Origin: Legionella feeleii
GTDB taxonomy: Bacteria; Pseudomonadota; Gammaproteobacteria; Legionellales; Legionellaceae
Length of the DNA: 64,000 nt
Reading direction: 5' to 3'
Assembly: GCF_001467625.1 (NCBI RefSeq)
Contig: NZ_LNYB01000028.1
Coordinates: 20,671 to 84,670 of the forward strand
The translations under genes were made by a program, and so were the position numbers. Below, piece by piece: positions 1 to 8,892 of this stretch. How positions within the stretch are numbered: the first letter of the stretch is position 1; each line of letters begins with the position of its first letter. Below the pieces are notes generated by a model, which had not been told where the DNA came from, ran no database searches, and worked only from the letters and a program-made list of their open reading frames with translations.

Positions 1-33
1 TAAACAGAAGTCACTATGATTTTAATAACATTT

Positions 34-738
34 TTAAATGGCAACCCTAACCTGTTTTTTAGCCTGGATCTGCGCCTCAATAATTCGTTTGGAAGACAGA
101 TTTTTCACTTTAATAATGTCCCCTAAACTACCATCATTCAGGGCTATTCCTTCCATACTTACACTAAGCATTTCACCCACTGCCTGGATACTCACTTGCT
201 CGCCTTTATGAATGATTACCGCTGTTTGTAAAATTGCAGGATTAAAAGCACTGCCCTGAATTAGATTTTGTTTACAAACAAGACCAATAATATCTTCCAT
301 TTTAGTAAAATAGCCTTGTTTTAGCTGACTGACATCCACAGTAGCGATTTCAATGTCATCTTTACCAATTTGGGCTCCTTTAAGTAAAGGACGTTTAGCG
401 ACGAGGATGGTTTTTTGTACACTTATTTTTATTGGTACATAGAGTGTCCAGTGTTTGTCAGGTTCTTGACACCTAATTCCCATGGTGGTGGCATTTAATA
501 TTGACGTTTGATAGGGGTTAAAGACTTCAAGTTTATCGGTATCACAAGCACGCAATTTTAATCTTGCGTCGATTTTACCAGTTGAGATATGGACATCTTT
601 ATGATCGGAAGCGCTTAAGGCATTAAGTATATGCTGGGTGATGCGTTCTTCAATGATGGTTAATGATTGGATGGCTTCTGCTTGTAATAAAGGGCTTGCA
701 AAAATTAGTAAAAAAACTAGGATACTGCGTTTTAGCAT
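34..738 (-). CDS. flgA: FlgA, flagellar P-ring assembly chaperone
   Basis: Periplasmic chaperone for assembly of the FlgI P ring around the flagellar rod. The first 20 residues form a Sec signal peptide with a likely cut after LLQA. Residues about 112-172 are the SAF-type segment, with the VAKRPLLKG stretch typical of the family, and 234 aa is normal length. The gene is read toward the left edge of the window, where flgM/flgN often follow, but they are not visible here. A sigma-54-like promoter 34-50 bases upstream of the ATG suggests RpoN-dependent control. Identification rests on these motifs and overall resemblance. Confidence 0.93.
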   Translation of the reverse strand: MLKRSILVFLLIFASPLLQAEAIQSLTIIEERITQHILNALSASDHKDVHISTGKIDARLKLRACDTDKLEVFNPYQTSILNATTMGIRCQEPDKHWTLYVPIKISVQKTILVAKRPLLKGAQIGKDDIEIATVDVSQLKQGYFTKMEDIIGLVCKQNLIQGSAFNPAILQTAVIIHKGEQVSIQAVGEMLSVSMEGIALNDGSLGDIIKVKNLSSKRIIEAQIQAKKQVRVAI

Positions 739-771
739 GAATTGTTCTCATTTAGACGAATTCTGCTTTTA

Positions 772-788
772 AGCAAATTACGGGCCAA
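772..788 (-). promoter_or_regulatory. sigma-54 (-24/-12) promoter of flgA
   Basis: On the minus strand the sequence reads TTGGCCCGTAATTTGCTT. The invariant GG (plus-strand 785-786) and GC (773-774) are separated by exactly 10 bases, matching the sigma-54 consensus TGGCAC-N5-TTGC. It lies about 35 bases upstream of the flgA ATG. The partly matching site before fliK supports the call. Confidence 0.72.
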
Positions 789-800
789 CTTTCAGGGGGA

Positions 801-1214
801 ATGGTGAGTTTGCATTATAAACTGATAATGATTGTATTGTGTGGATGGTTTACAACGACGTTTTCCTGTGCGGAAAGCCATCATCCGCAAGCCTTTCTAA
901 ACTCCATCAAAGGCAGTAAGAATGAAGGTGAGCAAATCGTGGAGCATTTTTGTAGCAATTGTCATGCAGTAAAGCCTTTGATCCCTCTTGGTGCTCCTGG
1001 AATGAAACAGAAAGCGGATTGGGAGGCTCGTATTAAAGGTGGGCTAAAGCAACTAGTAGAACATACCGAAAACGGATTTAATGCCATGCCTCCTCGGGGC
1101 GGCTGTTTTGAATGTACTGATAAACAACTTACTTTAGCTATCTTGGCAATGCTTCCAGATGAGTTTGCAAAAGAGCTTTTAATTGATCGGAAAGTTTATA
1201 AAAAAAACAAATAG
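801..1214 (+). CDS. cytochrome c5-family protein
   Basis: Small periplasmic c-type cytochrome for electron transfer. The N-terminus (about residues 6-23) is a hydrophobic export signal. The heme attachment motif CSNCH is at residues 51-55. The distal methionine is probably M96 in NAMPPRGG, and the following pair C102/C105 is the extra disulfide seen in cytochrome c5 proteins. The Shine-Dalgarno AGGGGG abuts the ATG at 801, so the GTG at 804 is an alternative start. The gene is divergent from flgA and shares its 62-base intergenic region; the electron partner is unknown. Confidence 0.85.
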   Translation: MVSLHYKLIMIVLCGWFTTTFSCAESHHPQAFLNSIKGSKNEGEQIVEHFCSNCHAVKPLIPLGAPGMKQKADWEARIKGGLKQLVEHTENGFNAMPPRGGCFECTDKQLTLAILAMLPDEFAKELLIDRKVYKKNK

Positions 1215-1291
1215 TTAAATTTTTTTATAAAAAAGACTAAATTTATTCAAAATTCTCCCGATAACATAAAAAAAAGAGGGAGGGTTCACCA

Positions 1292-1849
1292 ATGAAAAAA
1301 CAACTAATCATTGGACCGTTGTGTGTGTTGACGGCCGCCTGTTCCACGATGGGGGGGCGTGATTCAATTGTGGATGATGCGGGTTATACGCATTACACCA
1401 TAAGTTACCTGTCTGATTCAAAAGGATCAAACTATTTCCCGGAAAAACGACCAGCGACGGGTAGAAAAGTCTTTATTTTTGACCCGAAAGCCACCGCTTG
1501 GGCTGCCTATGACGCGCAAGGAAATCGCGTTAAAACAGGAAGTGCCTCTGGTGGTAAAGACTATTGTGAAGACGTTGGTCGAGGATGCCGTACAGTCACA
1601 GGTACTTTCAGGGTATATTCCAAGAAAGGAGAGGAGTGTACTTCGAGCATTTACCCAATTGAAACGGGCGGTGGTGCGAGAATGCCTTATTGTATGCATT
1701 TCAATGGCGGTTATTCTATTCATGCTGCTTATGAAGTGCCTAACTATAATGCCAGCCATGGTTGTATAAGGGTTTTACCAGGCGCTGCAAAATGGTTGAA
1801 TCAGGAGTTTATGGATGTTGGTTCAACAGTGATTGTGAAGCCCTATTGA
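1292..1849 (+). CDS. L,D-transpeptidase (YkuD) lipoprotein
   Basis: Cell-envelope enzyme expected to form or edit peptidoglycan cross-links. The N-terminus is a lipoprotein signal with lipobox VLTAAC (lipidated Cys17). The YkuD catalytic signature is SHGCIRV at 155-161, with nucleophile C158 and H144/H156 nearby. Extra cysteines near residues 92, 99, 116 and 134 could form disulfides. A strong ribosome site (GAGGGAGGG) precedes the ATG. The gene appears monocistronic and ends in a hairpin shared with convergent gatB. It resembles proteins annotated EnhA-like in Legionella; that link is from memory. Confidence 0.85.
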   Translation: MKKQLIIGPLCVLTAACSTMGGRDSIVDDAGYTHYTISYLSDSKGSNYFPEKRPATGRKVFIFDPKATAWAAYDAQGNRVKTGSASGGKDYCEDVGRGCRTVTGTFRVYSKKGEECTSSIYPIETGGGARMPYCMHFNGGYSIHAAYEVPNYNASHGCIRVLPGAAKWLNQEFMDVGSTVIVKPY

Positions 1850-1859
1850 TAAAAGAGGG

Positions 1860-1885
1860 ACAACCCGCTCTTAAAAGCGGGTTGT
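1860..1885. terminator. bidirectional hairpin terminator
   Basis: Perfect 10-base inverted repeat ACAACCCGCT / AGCGGGTTGT with a 6-base loop, between the convergent transpeptidase gene and gatB. Short T-rich runs follow on both strands, so it probably serves both genes. Confidence 0.7.
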
Positions 1886-1888
1886 CGT

Positions 1889-3328
1889 TTAGTTATCTTG
1901 CGACAGGTATGTTTTTAGCAAATGATTGATTTGCTCAGGACTAGCCTGGCCTTTGGTTTGTTTCATCACTTGACCAACAAAAAACGCCAGTAATTTTTCT
2001 TTGCCAGCACGGTAATCTGCTGCTTGTTGAGGATATTCCTGGACGATTGTCTGAACAAGTGCTTCAAGCTGGTTGTTACCAACTTGCTCGTAACCTTCTT
2101 TCTTGATGATGTCTTCAACACTGTCTTCCCCCGTCCATAATTTGGCAAAAATTTCCTTGGCTATTTTGCCTGATATTTTTTGCCCATGAAGATGATTGAG
2201 CAAAGAGGACAGGGCTTCTGCAGAAACTGGTGGATTATCGAAATCAAGATTTGCTTCATTAAGAGCAGCTGCATAATTACCTTTAAGCCAATTAATAATG
2301 GTTTTTTCATCTGCATGACAGAGTTGTTTTACTGTGTGGAAAAAATGGTAGGTGGCTGGCGTGGAGAGTAAAAAATAAATATCATCAGGATGCAGTGATT
2401 TATTTTGTCTTAGCGTTTGTTTAATTTGTTCAGGCAAAGGGGGCATGCTTTGCTTCATTTCCGCCAGATTTTTAGCTGTTATGTGAATTGGTAATAAATC
2501 TGGATCAGGGAAATAACGGTAATCATTTTCATTTTCTTTTGATCTTAAAACTTGTGTAGTCTCTGTAGTTGGACAATAGAGTCGTGTTTCTTGTTGAACT
2601 GCTTGCCCACTCTCGAGTAAATCCTGATGTCTGGCTTGCTCGTAGGCGATTGCTTTCTCGATGAAGCGGAAAGAATTAAGATTTTTTAGTTCTGTGCGGA
2701 TACCAAGCTTGTTTGAACCAGCAGGCTTGAGAGAAATATTCACATCGCAGCGAAAAGAGCCTTCCTGCATATTGCCGTCACAAATTCCCAGAAAGCGAAC
2801 TAATTGATGCAGGGTCTTAAGGTAATTCACTGCTTCTTCCGCAGAGAAAAGACAGGGAGTAGTTACAATCTCCAGCAGCGGGATCCCAGCGCGATTCAGA
2901 TCTATCCCGGTATACTGCAGGTGAGCGTCGTGCAGTGATTTACCTGCATCTTCCTCCAGATGAGCTCTGACGATAGTCACTTTTTTCGTACTCCCGTCAT
3001 TCATTTCGACCAGGAGAGAACCATTACTAACAATAGGTCGTTGGAATTGGCTTATTTGATAACCTTTGGGTAAATCCGGGTAAAAGTAATTTTTTCGCTC
3101 AAAATAGGAGTGATCATTGATTTCAGCATTAATAGCCAAGCCGAACTGAATGGCCATTTCCACTGCTTTCTGGTTCAGCACAGGTAAAATGCCAGGTAAA
3201 CCAGCATCTATAAAACAGGTTTGTGAATTAGGTTGCGCGCCAAAACGGGTTGCTGCACCTGAAAAAAGTTTTGACTGCGTTTTTAATTGCGCATGAACCT
3301 CAAGGCCAATAACAGTATCCCATGTCAT
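1889..3328 (-). CDS. gatB: Asp/Glu-tRNA amidotransferase subunit B
   Basis: Subunit of GatCAB, which amidates misacylated Glu-tRNA(Gln) and/or Asp-tRNA(Asn) in the cytoplasm; GatB carries the kinase/tRNA-binding function. The start WDTVIGLEVHAQL and the later motif GIPLLEIVTTP are characteristic, and 479 aa is the usual length. The C-terminal part is the YqeY-like tail. I prefer the ATG at 3328, behind AAAGGGTGA, over an upstream GTG at 3337 that overlaps the gatA stop. It is the last gene of gatC-gatA-gatB. Confidence 0.97.
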   Translation of the reverse strand: MTWDTVIGLEVHAQLKTQSKLFSGAATRFGAQPNSQTCFIDAGLPGILPVLNQKAVEMAIQFGLAINAEINDHSYFERKNYFYPDLPKGYQISQFQRPIVSNGSLLVEMNDGSTKKVTIVRAHLEEDAGKSLHDAHLQYTGIDLNRAGIPLLEIVTTPCLFSAEEAVNYLKTLHQLVRFLGICDGNMQEGSFRCDVNISLKPAGSNKLGIRTELKNLNSFRFIEKAIAYEQARHQDLLESGQAVQQETRLYCPTTETTQVLRSKENENDYRYFPDPDLLPIHITAKNLAEMKQSMPPLPEQIKQTLRQNKSLHPDDIYFLLSTPATYHFFHTVKQLCHADEKTIINWLKGNYAAALNEANLDFDNPPVSAEALSSLLNHLHGQKISGKIAKEIFAKLWTGEDSVEDIIKKEGYEQVGNNQLEALVQTIVQEYPQQAADYRAGKEKLLAFFVGQVMKQTKGQASPEQINHLLKTYLSQDN

Positions 3329-3333
3329 AAATA

Positions 3334-4782
3334 TCACCCTTTATAGGTTGGTCTGGCTTGGTGCCAGTTGGTGTCTTGTTGATAAAAATAAGCAAGATTA
3401 AGTAATTGTGCCTCGCTAAAATGGTTGCCGATTAATTGCATACCAATAGGTAAACCTTGACTGAACCCTGCAGGAATAGAAAGGGCAGGGAGACCAGCCA
3501 AATTCACTGCGACCGTAAATACATCGGCCAGATAGTTTTGTATAGGATCTGTTTGTTCACCCAGCTTAAATGCGCAAGTGGGTGTAGTAGGACCAAGTAT
3601 GACATCAACCTGGCGTAAAACGTCTTGTAATTCATTTTGAATTAGACGCCTGATTTTTAGAGCCTGCAGGTAATAATCGTCAAAATAGCCTGAGGATAAG
3701 ACATGGGTACCAGTAAGGATACGACGTTTAACTTCCATACCAAATCCTTCGCTTCGAGAGTTCGTAATTAACTCTTTTAAGGTATTCCCTTTACTGCTAC
3801 GGTAGCCAAAGCGTATGCCATCATAGCGTGACAGATTAGAGGATGCTTCTGCGCAGGCAATGACATAATAGCAAGGCACCCATAAAGGTTGTAGGGTTAA
3901 ATCAATTTGCACAATTTCTGCGCCTGCATATTGCAAGAGTTTTATTGCATCATGTATGGCTTGTTGAATATCAGATGCAACTTCTTTCTGGAAAAAACAG
4001 GAGGGTAAACCTATACGTAAGCCTTTGATGGGTTGGTTTAAGGCTGCGGAAAAATCAGGAATGTTGCAGGAGACCGACGTGGAATCGTTAGCATCGAAAC
4101 CTGCCATGGCTTGTAAAACCAAGGCTAATTCTTCCGCACTGCTAGCCATTGGCCCGGCCTGATCCAGGCTTGAGGCATAAGCTACCATACCGAATCGGGA
4201 GACTAGGCCGTAGGTCGGTTTAATACCTGAAATACCACAAAAAGCAGCAGGTTGCCTGATAGAGCCACCCGTATCAGAGCCGGTTGCAAAGGGGATAAGT
4301 CGTGCCGCAACCGCCGCTGCGGAACCACCCGAAGAGCCGCCAGGTACTCGTTCAAGATCCCAGGGATTTCTTACTGCACCAAAATAACTGTTTTCATTGG
4401 TAGACCCCATGGCAAACTCATCCATATTGGTTTTACCTAAAACAACAACACCTTCGGCTTCCAGTTTTGAAACAATGGTGGCCTGATAGGGGGCATGAAA
4501 ATTGGCCAGCATCTTTGAACCGCAGGTGGTGGGCAATGATTGCGTACAGAAGATATCTTTATGCGCCATTGGAATGCCAGTCAGTAACTTGGCTTTCCCG
4601 GCTTGTAATTGTTTATCCGCTTTAGCTGCACTGACCAGAGCAGATTCTTCATTAATACTAATAAAGCTATTGAGTTCTTTGTGTTGTCGAATCCGATTCA
4701 AATAATGTTGGGTTAACTCAGTGCTGGAGAATTCACGTCGTTGTAAACCAAGAATTAATTCACGTAAAGAATGCTTGTGCAT
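3334..4782 (-). CDS. gatA: Asp/Glu-tRNA amidotransferase subunit A
   Basis: Amidase subunit that releases ammonia from glutamine for GatB. The amidase-signature triad is visible: K75 in MAHKDIF, S150 in the GGSSGGS loop and nucleophile S174 in GSDTGGSIR. The 482-aa length is normal. The gene is 4 bases from the gatC stop and touches gatB, so the three are co-transcribed on the minus strand and presumably made in stoichiometric amounts. Confidence 0.97.
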   Translation of the reverse strand: MHKHSLRELILGLQRREFSSTELTQHYLNRIRQHKELNSFISINEESALVSAAKADKQLQAGKAKLLTGIPMAHKDIFCTQSLPTTCGSKMLANFHAPYQATIVSKLEAEGVVVLGKTNMDEFAMGSTNENSYFGAVRNPWDLERVPGGSSGGSAAAVAARLIPFATGSDTGGSIRQPAAFCGISGIKPTYGLVSRFGMVAYASSLDQAGPMASSAEELALVLQAMAGFDANDSTSVSCNIPDFSAALNQPIKGLRIGLPSCFFQKEVASDIQQAIHDAIKLLQYAGAEIVQIDLTLQPLWVPCYYVIACAEASSNLSRYDGIRFGYRSSKGNTLKELITNSRSEGFGMEVKRRILTGTHVLSSGYFDDYYLQALKIRRLIQNELQDVLRQVDVILGPTTPTCAFKLGEQTDPIQNYLADVFTVAVNLAGLPALSIPAGFSQGLPIGMQLIGNHFSEAQLLNLAYFYQQDTNWHQARPTYKG

Positions 4783-4786
4783 AAAC

Positions 4787-5083
4787 TTATTGTCCTGAGT
4801 CGATTACTTTGGGAACGAGATACAAATCATCCTCAAACAGTGGTGCAATTTCTGCTAATTGCTTACGGCAATCTTCCTCACTGATTGCATCCTCTCTCAG
4901 CCACTGGTGTAAATCAAAAGGATGAAAAAGGGGGGCTATGCCTGTTGTTTCGACTTGGCGTAACTGTTCGACAAAATCCATAATCGCACCAACTTCTTCA
5001 GCGAGTTGTGCGTGATTATCAGCCTCTGGATCGAGGTAAGCAAGGTGTGCAACATTTTCTAAATCAGTTTCTTTAAACATCAT
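4787..5083 (-). CDS. gatC: Asp/Glu-tRNA amidotransferase subunit C
   Basis: Small scaffold subunit that wraps GatA and GatB together. At about 98 aa it has the expected motifs NVAHLAYL near the N-terminus and AIMDFVEQL in the middle. A GTG at 5092 in frame and the tandem ATGs at 5083 and 5080 are all possible starts; the ATG at 5083 follows GTGGGAAAA and is chosen. It is the first gene of the operon. No clear promoter was identified in the 260-base gap to divergent trpE(G). Confidence 0.93.
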   Translation of the reverse strand: MMFKETDLENVAHLAYLDPEADNHAQLAEEVGAIMDFVEQLRQVETTGIAPLFHPFDLHQWLREDAISEEDCRKQLAEIAPLFEDDLYLVPKVIDSGQ

Positions 5084-5366
5084 TTTTCCCACAAGAGTGA
5101 AAAAAAATTATACCCTGCTGCTCGCAAGATACAATCCCCTTCCTACTGAGTTTTCCTATAAAAAAAACCTGGTACCCGCTTTCAGTGATAACAGCCAGTT
5201 TACTTGGTTAGATGTGTCCACTTTTATCCTTAACTATATGATGCCTTTTCTTTTGCAGCAGTGAAGTTGCCTGATGATTTGGATTCCTCGTTATTTCTTG
5301 CAGAGGCTGGGTTTTAAAGTAGAATGGATGGAACCTATTATTGTTTTTTAATTGAGTGTATTAGCG

Positions 5367-7511
5367 ATGTTACAGCAGGTAAAAACCACGGGTGGAATTC
5401 ATATCGAGTATGAAGAGCATACTTTAGCCTATGAAAATGCTATTGAGCCTCTTCTCGAGCGGCTTGATACGCATCGAGGGGCATTATTTGCCTCGAGTTT
5501 TGAATACCCCGGTCGTTATACCTGTTGGGATATCGGTTTTTATAATCCGCCCCTGGCAGTCACTTGTAAAGTAGATGAAATTTGTTTGGACGCTTTGAAC
5601 AAGCGCGGTGAAATTTTATTAGCGATGATTTTGCCTTTATTACAAGCAAGCAAGGAATTAATAATTTCTGAACAGTCCCTGCAATGTTGCAAACTCAAAG
5701 TGCAAGGAACGCAACAAATTTTTAGTGAGGAAGAGCGTAGTCATCAGCCTTCCATATTCACAGTATTACGTCAGTTAATCGCTTTTTTTAAATCGGATGA
5801 ACCTTATTTAGGTTTGTATGGTGCTTTTGGTTATGATTTGATTTTTCAATTTGAAAAATTGCAGCAGCATAAAGAACGTTCCCCCGAACAGCGGGAAATG
5901 GTTTTGTATCTTCCTGATGAAATTTATGTAGTTAATCATCGCAAGGAAATTGCTTTTATTCGACGTTATGATTTTCAATACCAGGGAAAGTCTACTCAGT
6001 CTCTGCCGCGAGAAGGCGAATTTAAGTCTTATGAGCCCAGGTTTAAGCCGGAAAAAGAGTGTGATCATGCCCCTGGTGAATACGCTAAACTGGTTGAGAT
6101 CGCCAAGGAACGTTTTGCTCGTGGTGATCTTTTTGAAGTGGTTCCCAGTCAAACTTTTTATGCCCATTGCTCGGAACAACCTTCGGCGATTTTTACCCGT
6201 ATGCGTCGCATCAATCCATCGCCTTATGGTTTTTTCCTTAATCTGGGTAAAGATGAATATTTAGTTGGTGCTTCCCCTGAAATGTATGTTCGAGTACAAG
6301 GCAGACGTGTCGAAACCTGTCCGATTTCAGGCACTATCAAGCGCGGGGCTGACGCGATAGAGGATGCTCAGAATATCCAGCTTTTGTTGGATTCAGAGAA
6401 AGAAGCATCCGAACTGACAATGTGCACTGATGTTGATAGAAATGATAAGTCAAGAATTTGCGAAGCAGGGAGCGTTCGTGTAGTAGGACGTCGTCAAATC
6501 GAAATGTATTCCCGTTTGATTCATACGGTTGACCATGTGGAAGGAATTTTGCGGCCGGATTTTGATGCTGTGGATGCTTTTTTAACGCATATGTGGGTGG
6601 TTACTGTGACTGGGGCTCCCAAGTTATGGGCAATGAATTTCATTGAGCAATATGAAAAGTCACCACGTAGATGGTATGCCGGTGCCGTAGGTTGGTTGGG
6701 TTTTAATGGGAATTTAAATACAGGACTTGTATTAAGAACGATGCGTATTCAACAGGGAATAGCTGAAATTCGGGTAGGAGCAACTTTACTTTATGATTCA
6801 GAACCAAAGGCTGAAGAACAGGAAACAAGATTAAAAGCCTCTGCGTTTTTGGATATTTTGCAAAAGCCGCATGCTAAAGCCGGGCTGACTAGTTCAATAC
6901 CGCAAAATGGGGTTGGCAAACGCGTATTGCTGGTTGATCATCAAGATTCTTTTGTTCATACCTTGGCGAATTATGTTCGTCAGACTGGGGCAGAAGTTTT
7001 GACTGTTCGCAGCGAATATGCTCAGGATTATTTGCAACAACAAGATTTTGATCTGGTCCTTCTTTCACCTGGTCCTGGAAAGCCGGTAGATTTTAAATTA
7101 GAGCAGACTATTACAACAGTACTTGAACGACAGATTCCTTTGTTTGGCGTCTGTTTGGGTTTGCAAGGCATAGTCGAATATTTTGGTGGTAAACTGGGGG
7201 TTTTGACTTACCCGATGCATGGCAAGGCCTCTGAAATTGATGTTAAGGATGAAACCGGATTATTTGCAGGTTTAGGTACTTCTTTTACTGCAGGAAGATA
7301 TCATTCACTTTACGCAATACTGGAGCAGGTACCGGAACAATTACGGGTAACAGCCTTGAGCCGTGATGGTATCGTTATGGCTGTTTCTCATAAAACACTA
7401 CCAGTGCATGCTGTGCAATTTCATCCGGAAACCATTCTGTCTATGCCTAATCAAGCTGGATTACGCATTATAGGGAATTTAATGAACATGGTGGAGAGCA
7501 ATGCGCGATAA
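5367..7511 (+). CDS. trpE(G): fused anthranilate synthase TrpE-TrpG
   Basis: Converts chorismate and glutamine to anthranilate, the first step of tryptophan synthesis. Residues 1-~500 are the chorismate-binding component I, including the EYPGRYTCWD segment seen in fused enzymes. Residues ~515-714 are a class I glutamine amidotransferase, with nucleophile C596 (FGVCLGLQG) and H686/E688 (QFHPE). The single-chain form resembles the rhizobial/Azospirillum type rather than the split enterobacterial enzymes. The reading frame is open from a TTG at 5352, but the ATG at 5367 fits the family N-terminus. No other trp gene is nearby. It overlaps clcA by 11 bases, so the two are probably co-transcribed. 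Confidence 0.93.
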   Translation: MLQQVKTTGGIHIEYEEHTLAYENAIEPLLERLDTHRGALFASSFEYPGRYTCWDIGFYNPPLAVTCKVDEICLDALNKRGEILLAMILPLLQASKELIISEQSLQCCKLKVQGTQQIFSEEERSHQPSIFTVLRQLIAFFKSDEPYLGLYGAFGYDLIFQFEKLQQHKERSPEQREMVLYLPDEIYVVNHRKEIAFIRRYDFQYQGKSTQSLPREGEFKSYEPRFKPEKECDHAPGEYAKLVEIAKERFARGDLFEVVPSQTFYAHCSEQPSAIFTRMRRINPSPYGFFLNLGKDEYLVGASPEMYVRVQGRRVETCPISGTIKRGADAIEDAQNIQLLLDSEKEASELTMCTDVDRNDKSRICEAGSVRVVGRRQIEMYSRLIHTVDHVEGILRPDFDAVDAFLTHMWVVTVTGAPKLWAMNFIEQYEKSPRRWYAGAVGWLGFNGNLNTGLVLRTMRIQQGIAEIRVGATLLYDSEPKAEEQETRLKASAFLDILQKPHAKAGLTSSIPQNGVGKRVLLVDHQDSFVHTLANYVRQTGAEVLTVRSEYAQDYLQQQDFDLVLLSPGPGKPVDFKLEQTITTVLERQIPLFGVCLGLQGIVEYFGGKLGVLTYPMHGKASEIDVKDETGLFAGLGTSFTAGRYHSLYAILEQVPEQLRVTALSRDGIVMAVSHKTLPVHAVQFHPETILSMPNQAGLRIIGNLMNMVESNAR

Positions 7512-8790
7512 AGTTTTAGTCATTTATGCAACCGCTATCTTATTAGGAATTCTAACAGGTCTGGTTGGTTCTTTCTTTCAAATAGTGATTTCTTATGGCA
7601 ATCAGTTAATTGAGGCGTTCTTCCGTGTCACTGCGGCTCAAGGCGTGCCGGTTTGGTTAATTTCGGCACTGGTTTCCATGATGTTGGTCTTTGTTGCCTG
7701 GTTTTTAGTAAGAGGTTTTGCACCAGAAGCATCCGGCAGTGGTGTGCAGGAAATCGAAGGAACTTTATTGCATGAGCGTGAAATTTTTTGGCGCCGATTA
7801 TTGCCGGTGAAATTCATTGGTGGAGTGATGGCCATTTGTGCAAAAATGGTTGTGGGTCGCGAAGGGCCAACTATCCAAATGGGAGGGAATCTTGGCGCTA
7901 TGTTGGGAGATTACTTGCGCCTTTCACGTGAGCGTTGTGATACATTGATTGCAGCTGGTGCTGCAGCGGGTTTGGCAACAGCTTTTAATGCGCCCTTGGC
8001 TGGTGTGCTTTTTGTCCTGGAAGAAATGCGCAGTCAATTTAATTTTTCGTTTACCAATTTTAAAACAGTAGCGATTTGTTGTGTAATAGCCACTATAACC
8101 TTGCATTGTATTATTGGTTCGCAACCAGCAATCGCGATGGATATTTTTACCTTACCCAGCCTGCAATCATTATGGTTCTTTTTCATTTTTGGTATCGTTG
8201 TGGGCTTCGTCGGCTTACTATTTAATATAGTCTTGATGAAGACGTTGTCTTTAACAGATGGATTAACATTTCGCACACGGATTGTTTACGTGCTGTTCAT
8301 AGGGCTGTTTGTCGGTTATCTTGCTTATTCTTACCCGCAAACAGTAGGTGGCGGCTACGATATTATCGAACGCTCTCTAACCTTATCACCACCGTTCTCA
8401 GCATTATTAATATTATTTGTGATTAGGTTTTTTACCACCATGCTTTGCTATTCATCGAGTGTGCCGGGAGGTATTTTTGCTCCTATGCTTGCATTGGGGA
8501 CCTTACTTGGTGTTGCTGCATCGTACCTGTTTGAAGCATTCAGCCATGATGCAACTATCCATCCAGGGATGTTTGCTGTAGCTGGAATGGGTGCGTTATT
8601 TTCTGCAGCCGTCCGTGCACCGATTACCGGTATTATTCTCGTGGTAGAAATGACGCAAAATTATTTATTGATATTACCATTAATGGTTTGTTGTCTGACT
8701 TCAACAACGGTAGTGCAATTGGCTGGTAATGAACCTATTTATACGCAGTTGTTACACCGCACCTTAAAGATGCAACGTAAGGACGGTTAA
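7501..8790 (+). CDS. clcA: ClC-family chloride/proton antiporter
   Basis: Inner-membrane protein of about 430 aa with roughly ten or more hydrophobic helices. All ClC signature loops are present: GSGVQEIEG (selectivity filter Ser), GREGPTIQMG (gating Glu) and PGGIFAPMLALG. The internal 'proton' glutamate occurs in FVLEEMR, as in ClcA transporters rather than channels. The C-terminus has no CBS domains. The ATG lies inside the 3' end of trpE(G), preceded by GGTGGAGAG, which implies translational coupling. A role in acid resistance or pH homeostasis is plausible but inferred. Confidence 0.92.
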   Translation: MRDKVLVIYATAILLGILTGLVGSFFQIVISYGNQLIEAFFRVTAAQGVPVWLISALVSMMLVFVAWFLVRGFAPEASGSGVQEIEGTLLHEREIFWRRLLPVKFIGGVMAICAKMVVGREGPTIQMGGNLGAMLGDYLRLSRERCDTLIAAGAAAGLATAFNAPLAGVLFVLEEMRSQFNFSFTNFKTVAICCVIATITLHCIIGSQPAIAMDIFTLPSLQSLWFFFIFGIVVGFVGLLFNIVLMKTLSLTDGLTFRTRIVYVLFIGLFVGYLAYSYPQTVGGGYDIIERSLTLSPPFSALLILFVIRFFTTMLCYSSSVPGGIFAPMLALGTLLGVAASYLFEAFSHDATIHPGMFAVAGMGALFSAAVRAPITGIILVVEMTQNYLLILPLMVCCLTSTTVVQLAGNEPIYTQLLHRTLKMQRKDG

Positions 8791-8858
8791 TATTTCTACT
8801 ATCTTGGCACTTATGGCTCGATTTTCTGCGCTTCGCTGCTCGAAAATCAAGCTATAAA
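8791..8858. repeat. dispersed palindromic repeat, copy A
   Basis: Begins TTTCTACTATCTTGGC, continues to GATTTTC, a TGCGCTTCGCTGCTC centre and GAAAATCAAG, so the inner arms are complementary. Closely related sequences are at 32152-32245, 9928-10038 and, inverted, at 45021-45110. It follows directly after clcA. Confidence 0.75.
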
Positions 8859-8865
8859 CTGGTAG

Positions 8866-8885
8866 CCCGTTTGCTTGCAAACGGG
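8866..8885. terminator. hairpin between clcA and qor-like gene
   Basis: Perfect 8-base inverted repeat CCCGTTTG / CAAACGGG with a 4-base loop, between convergent genes. It lacks a strong T run. A related segment adjoins the repeat at about 45.03 kb, so it may be the tail of the repeat element rather than, or as well as, a terminator. Confidence 0.45.
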
Positions 8886-8892
8886 ATTGATT

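Noticed and set aside
1427..1769. Alternative-frame ORFs across the transpeptidase gene and many others
   Set aside because: Shadow frames of clearly coding genes with no ribosome site or recognisable motif.
5274..5351. Classical trp attenuator leader
   Set aside because: Only two separated Trp codons and no clear terminator/antiterminator pair; kept only as a weak note.
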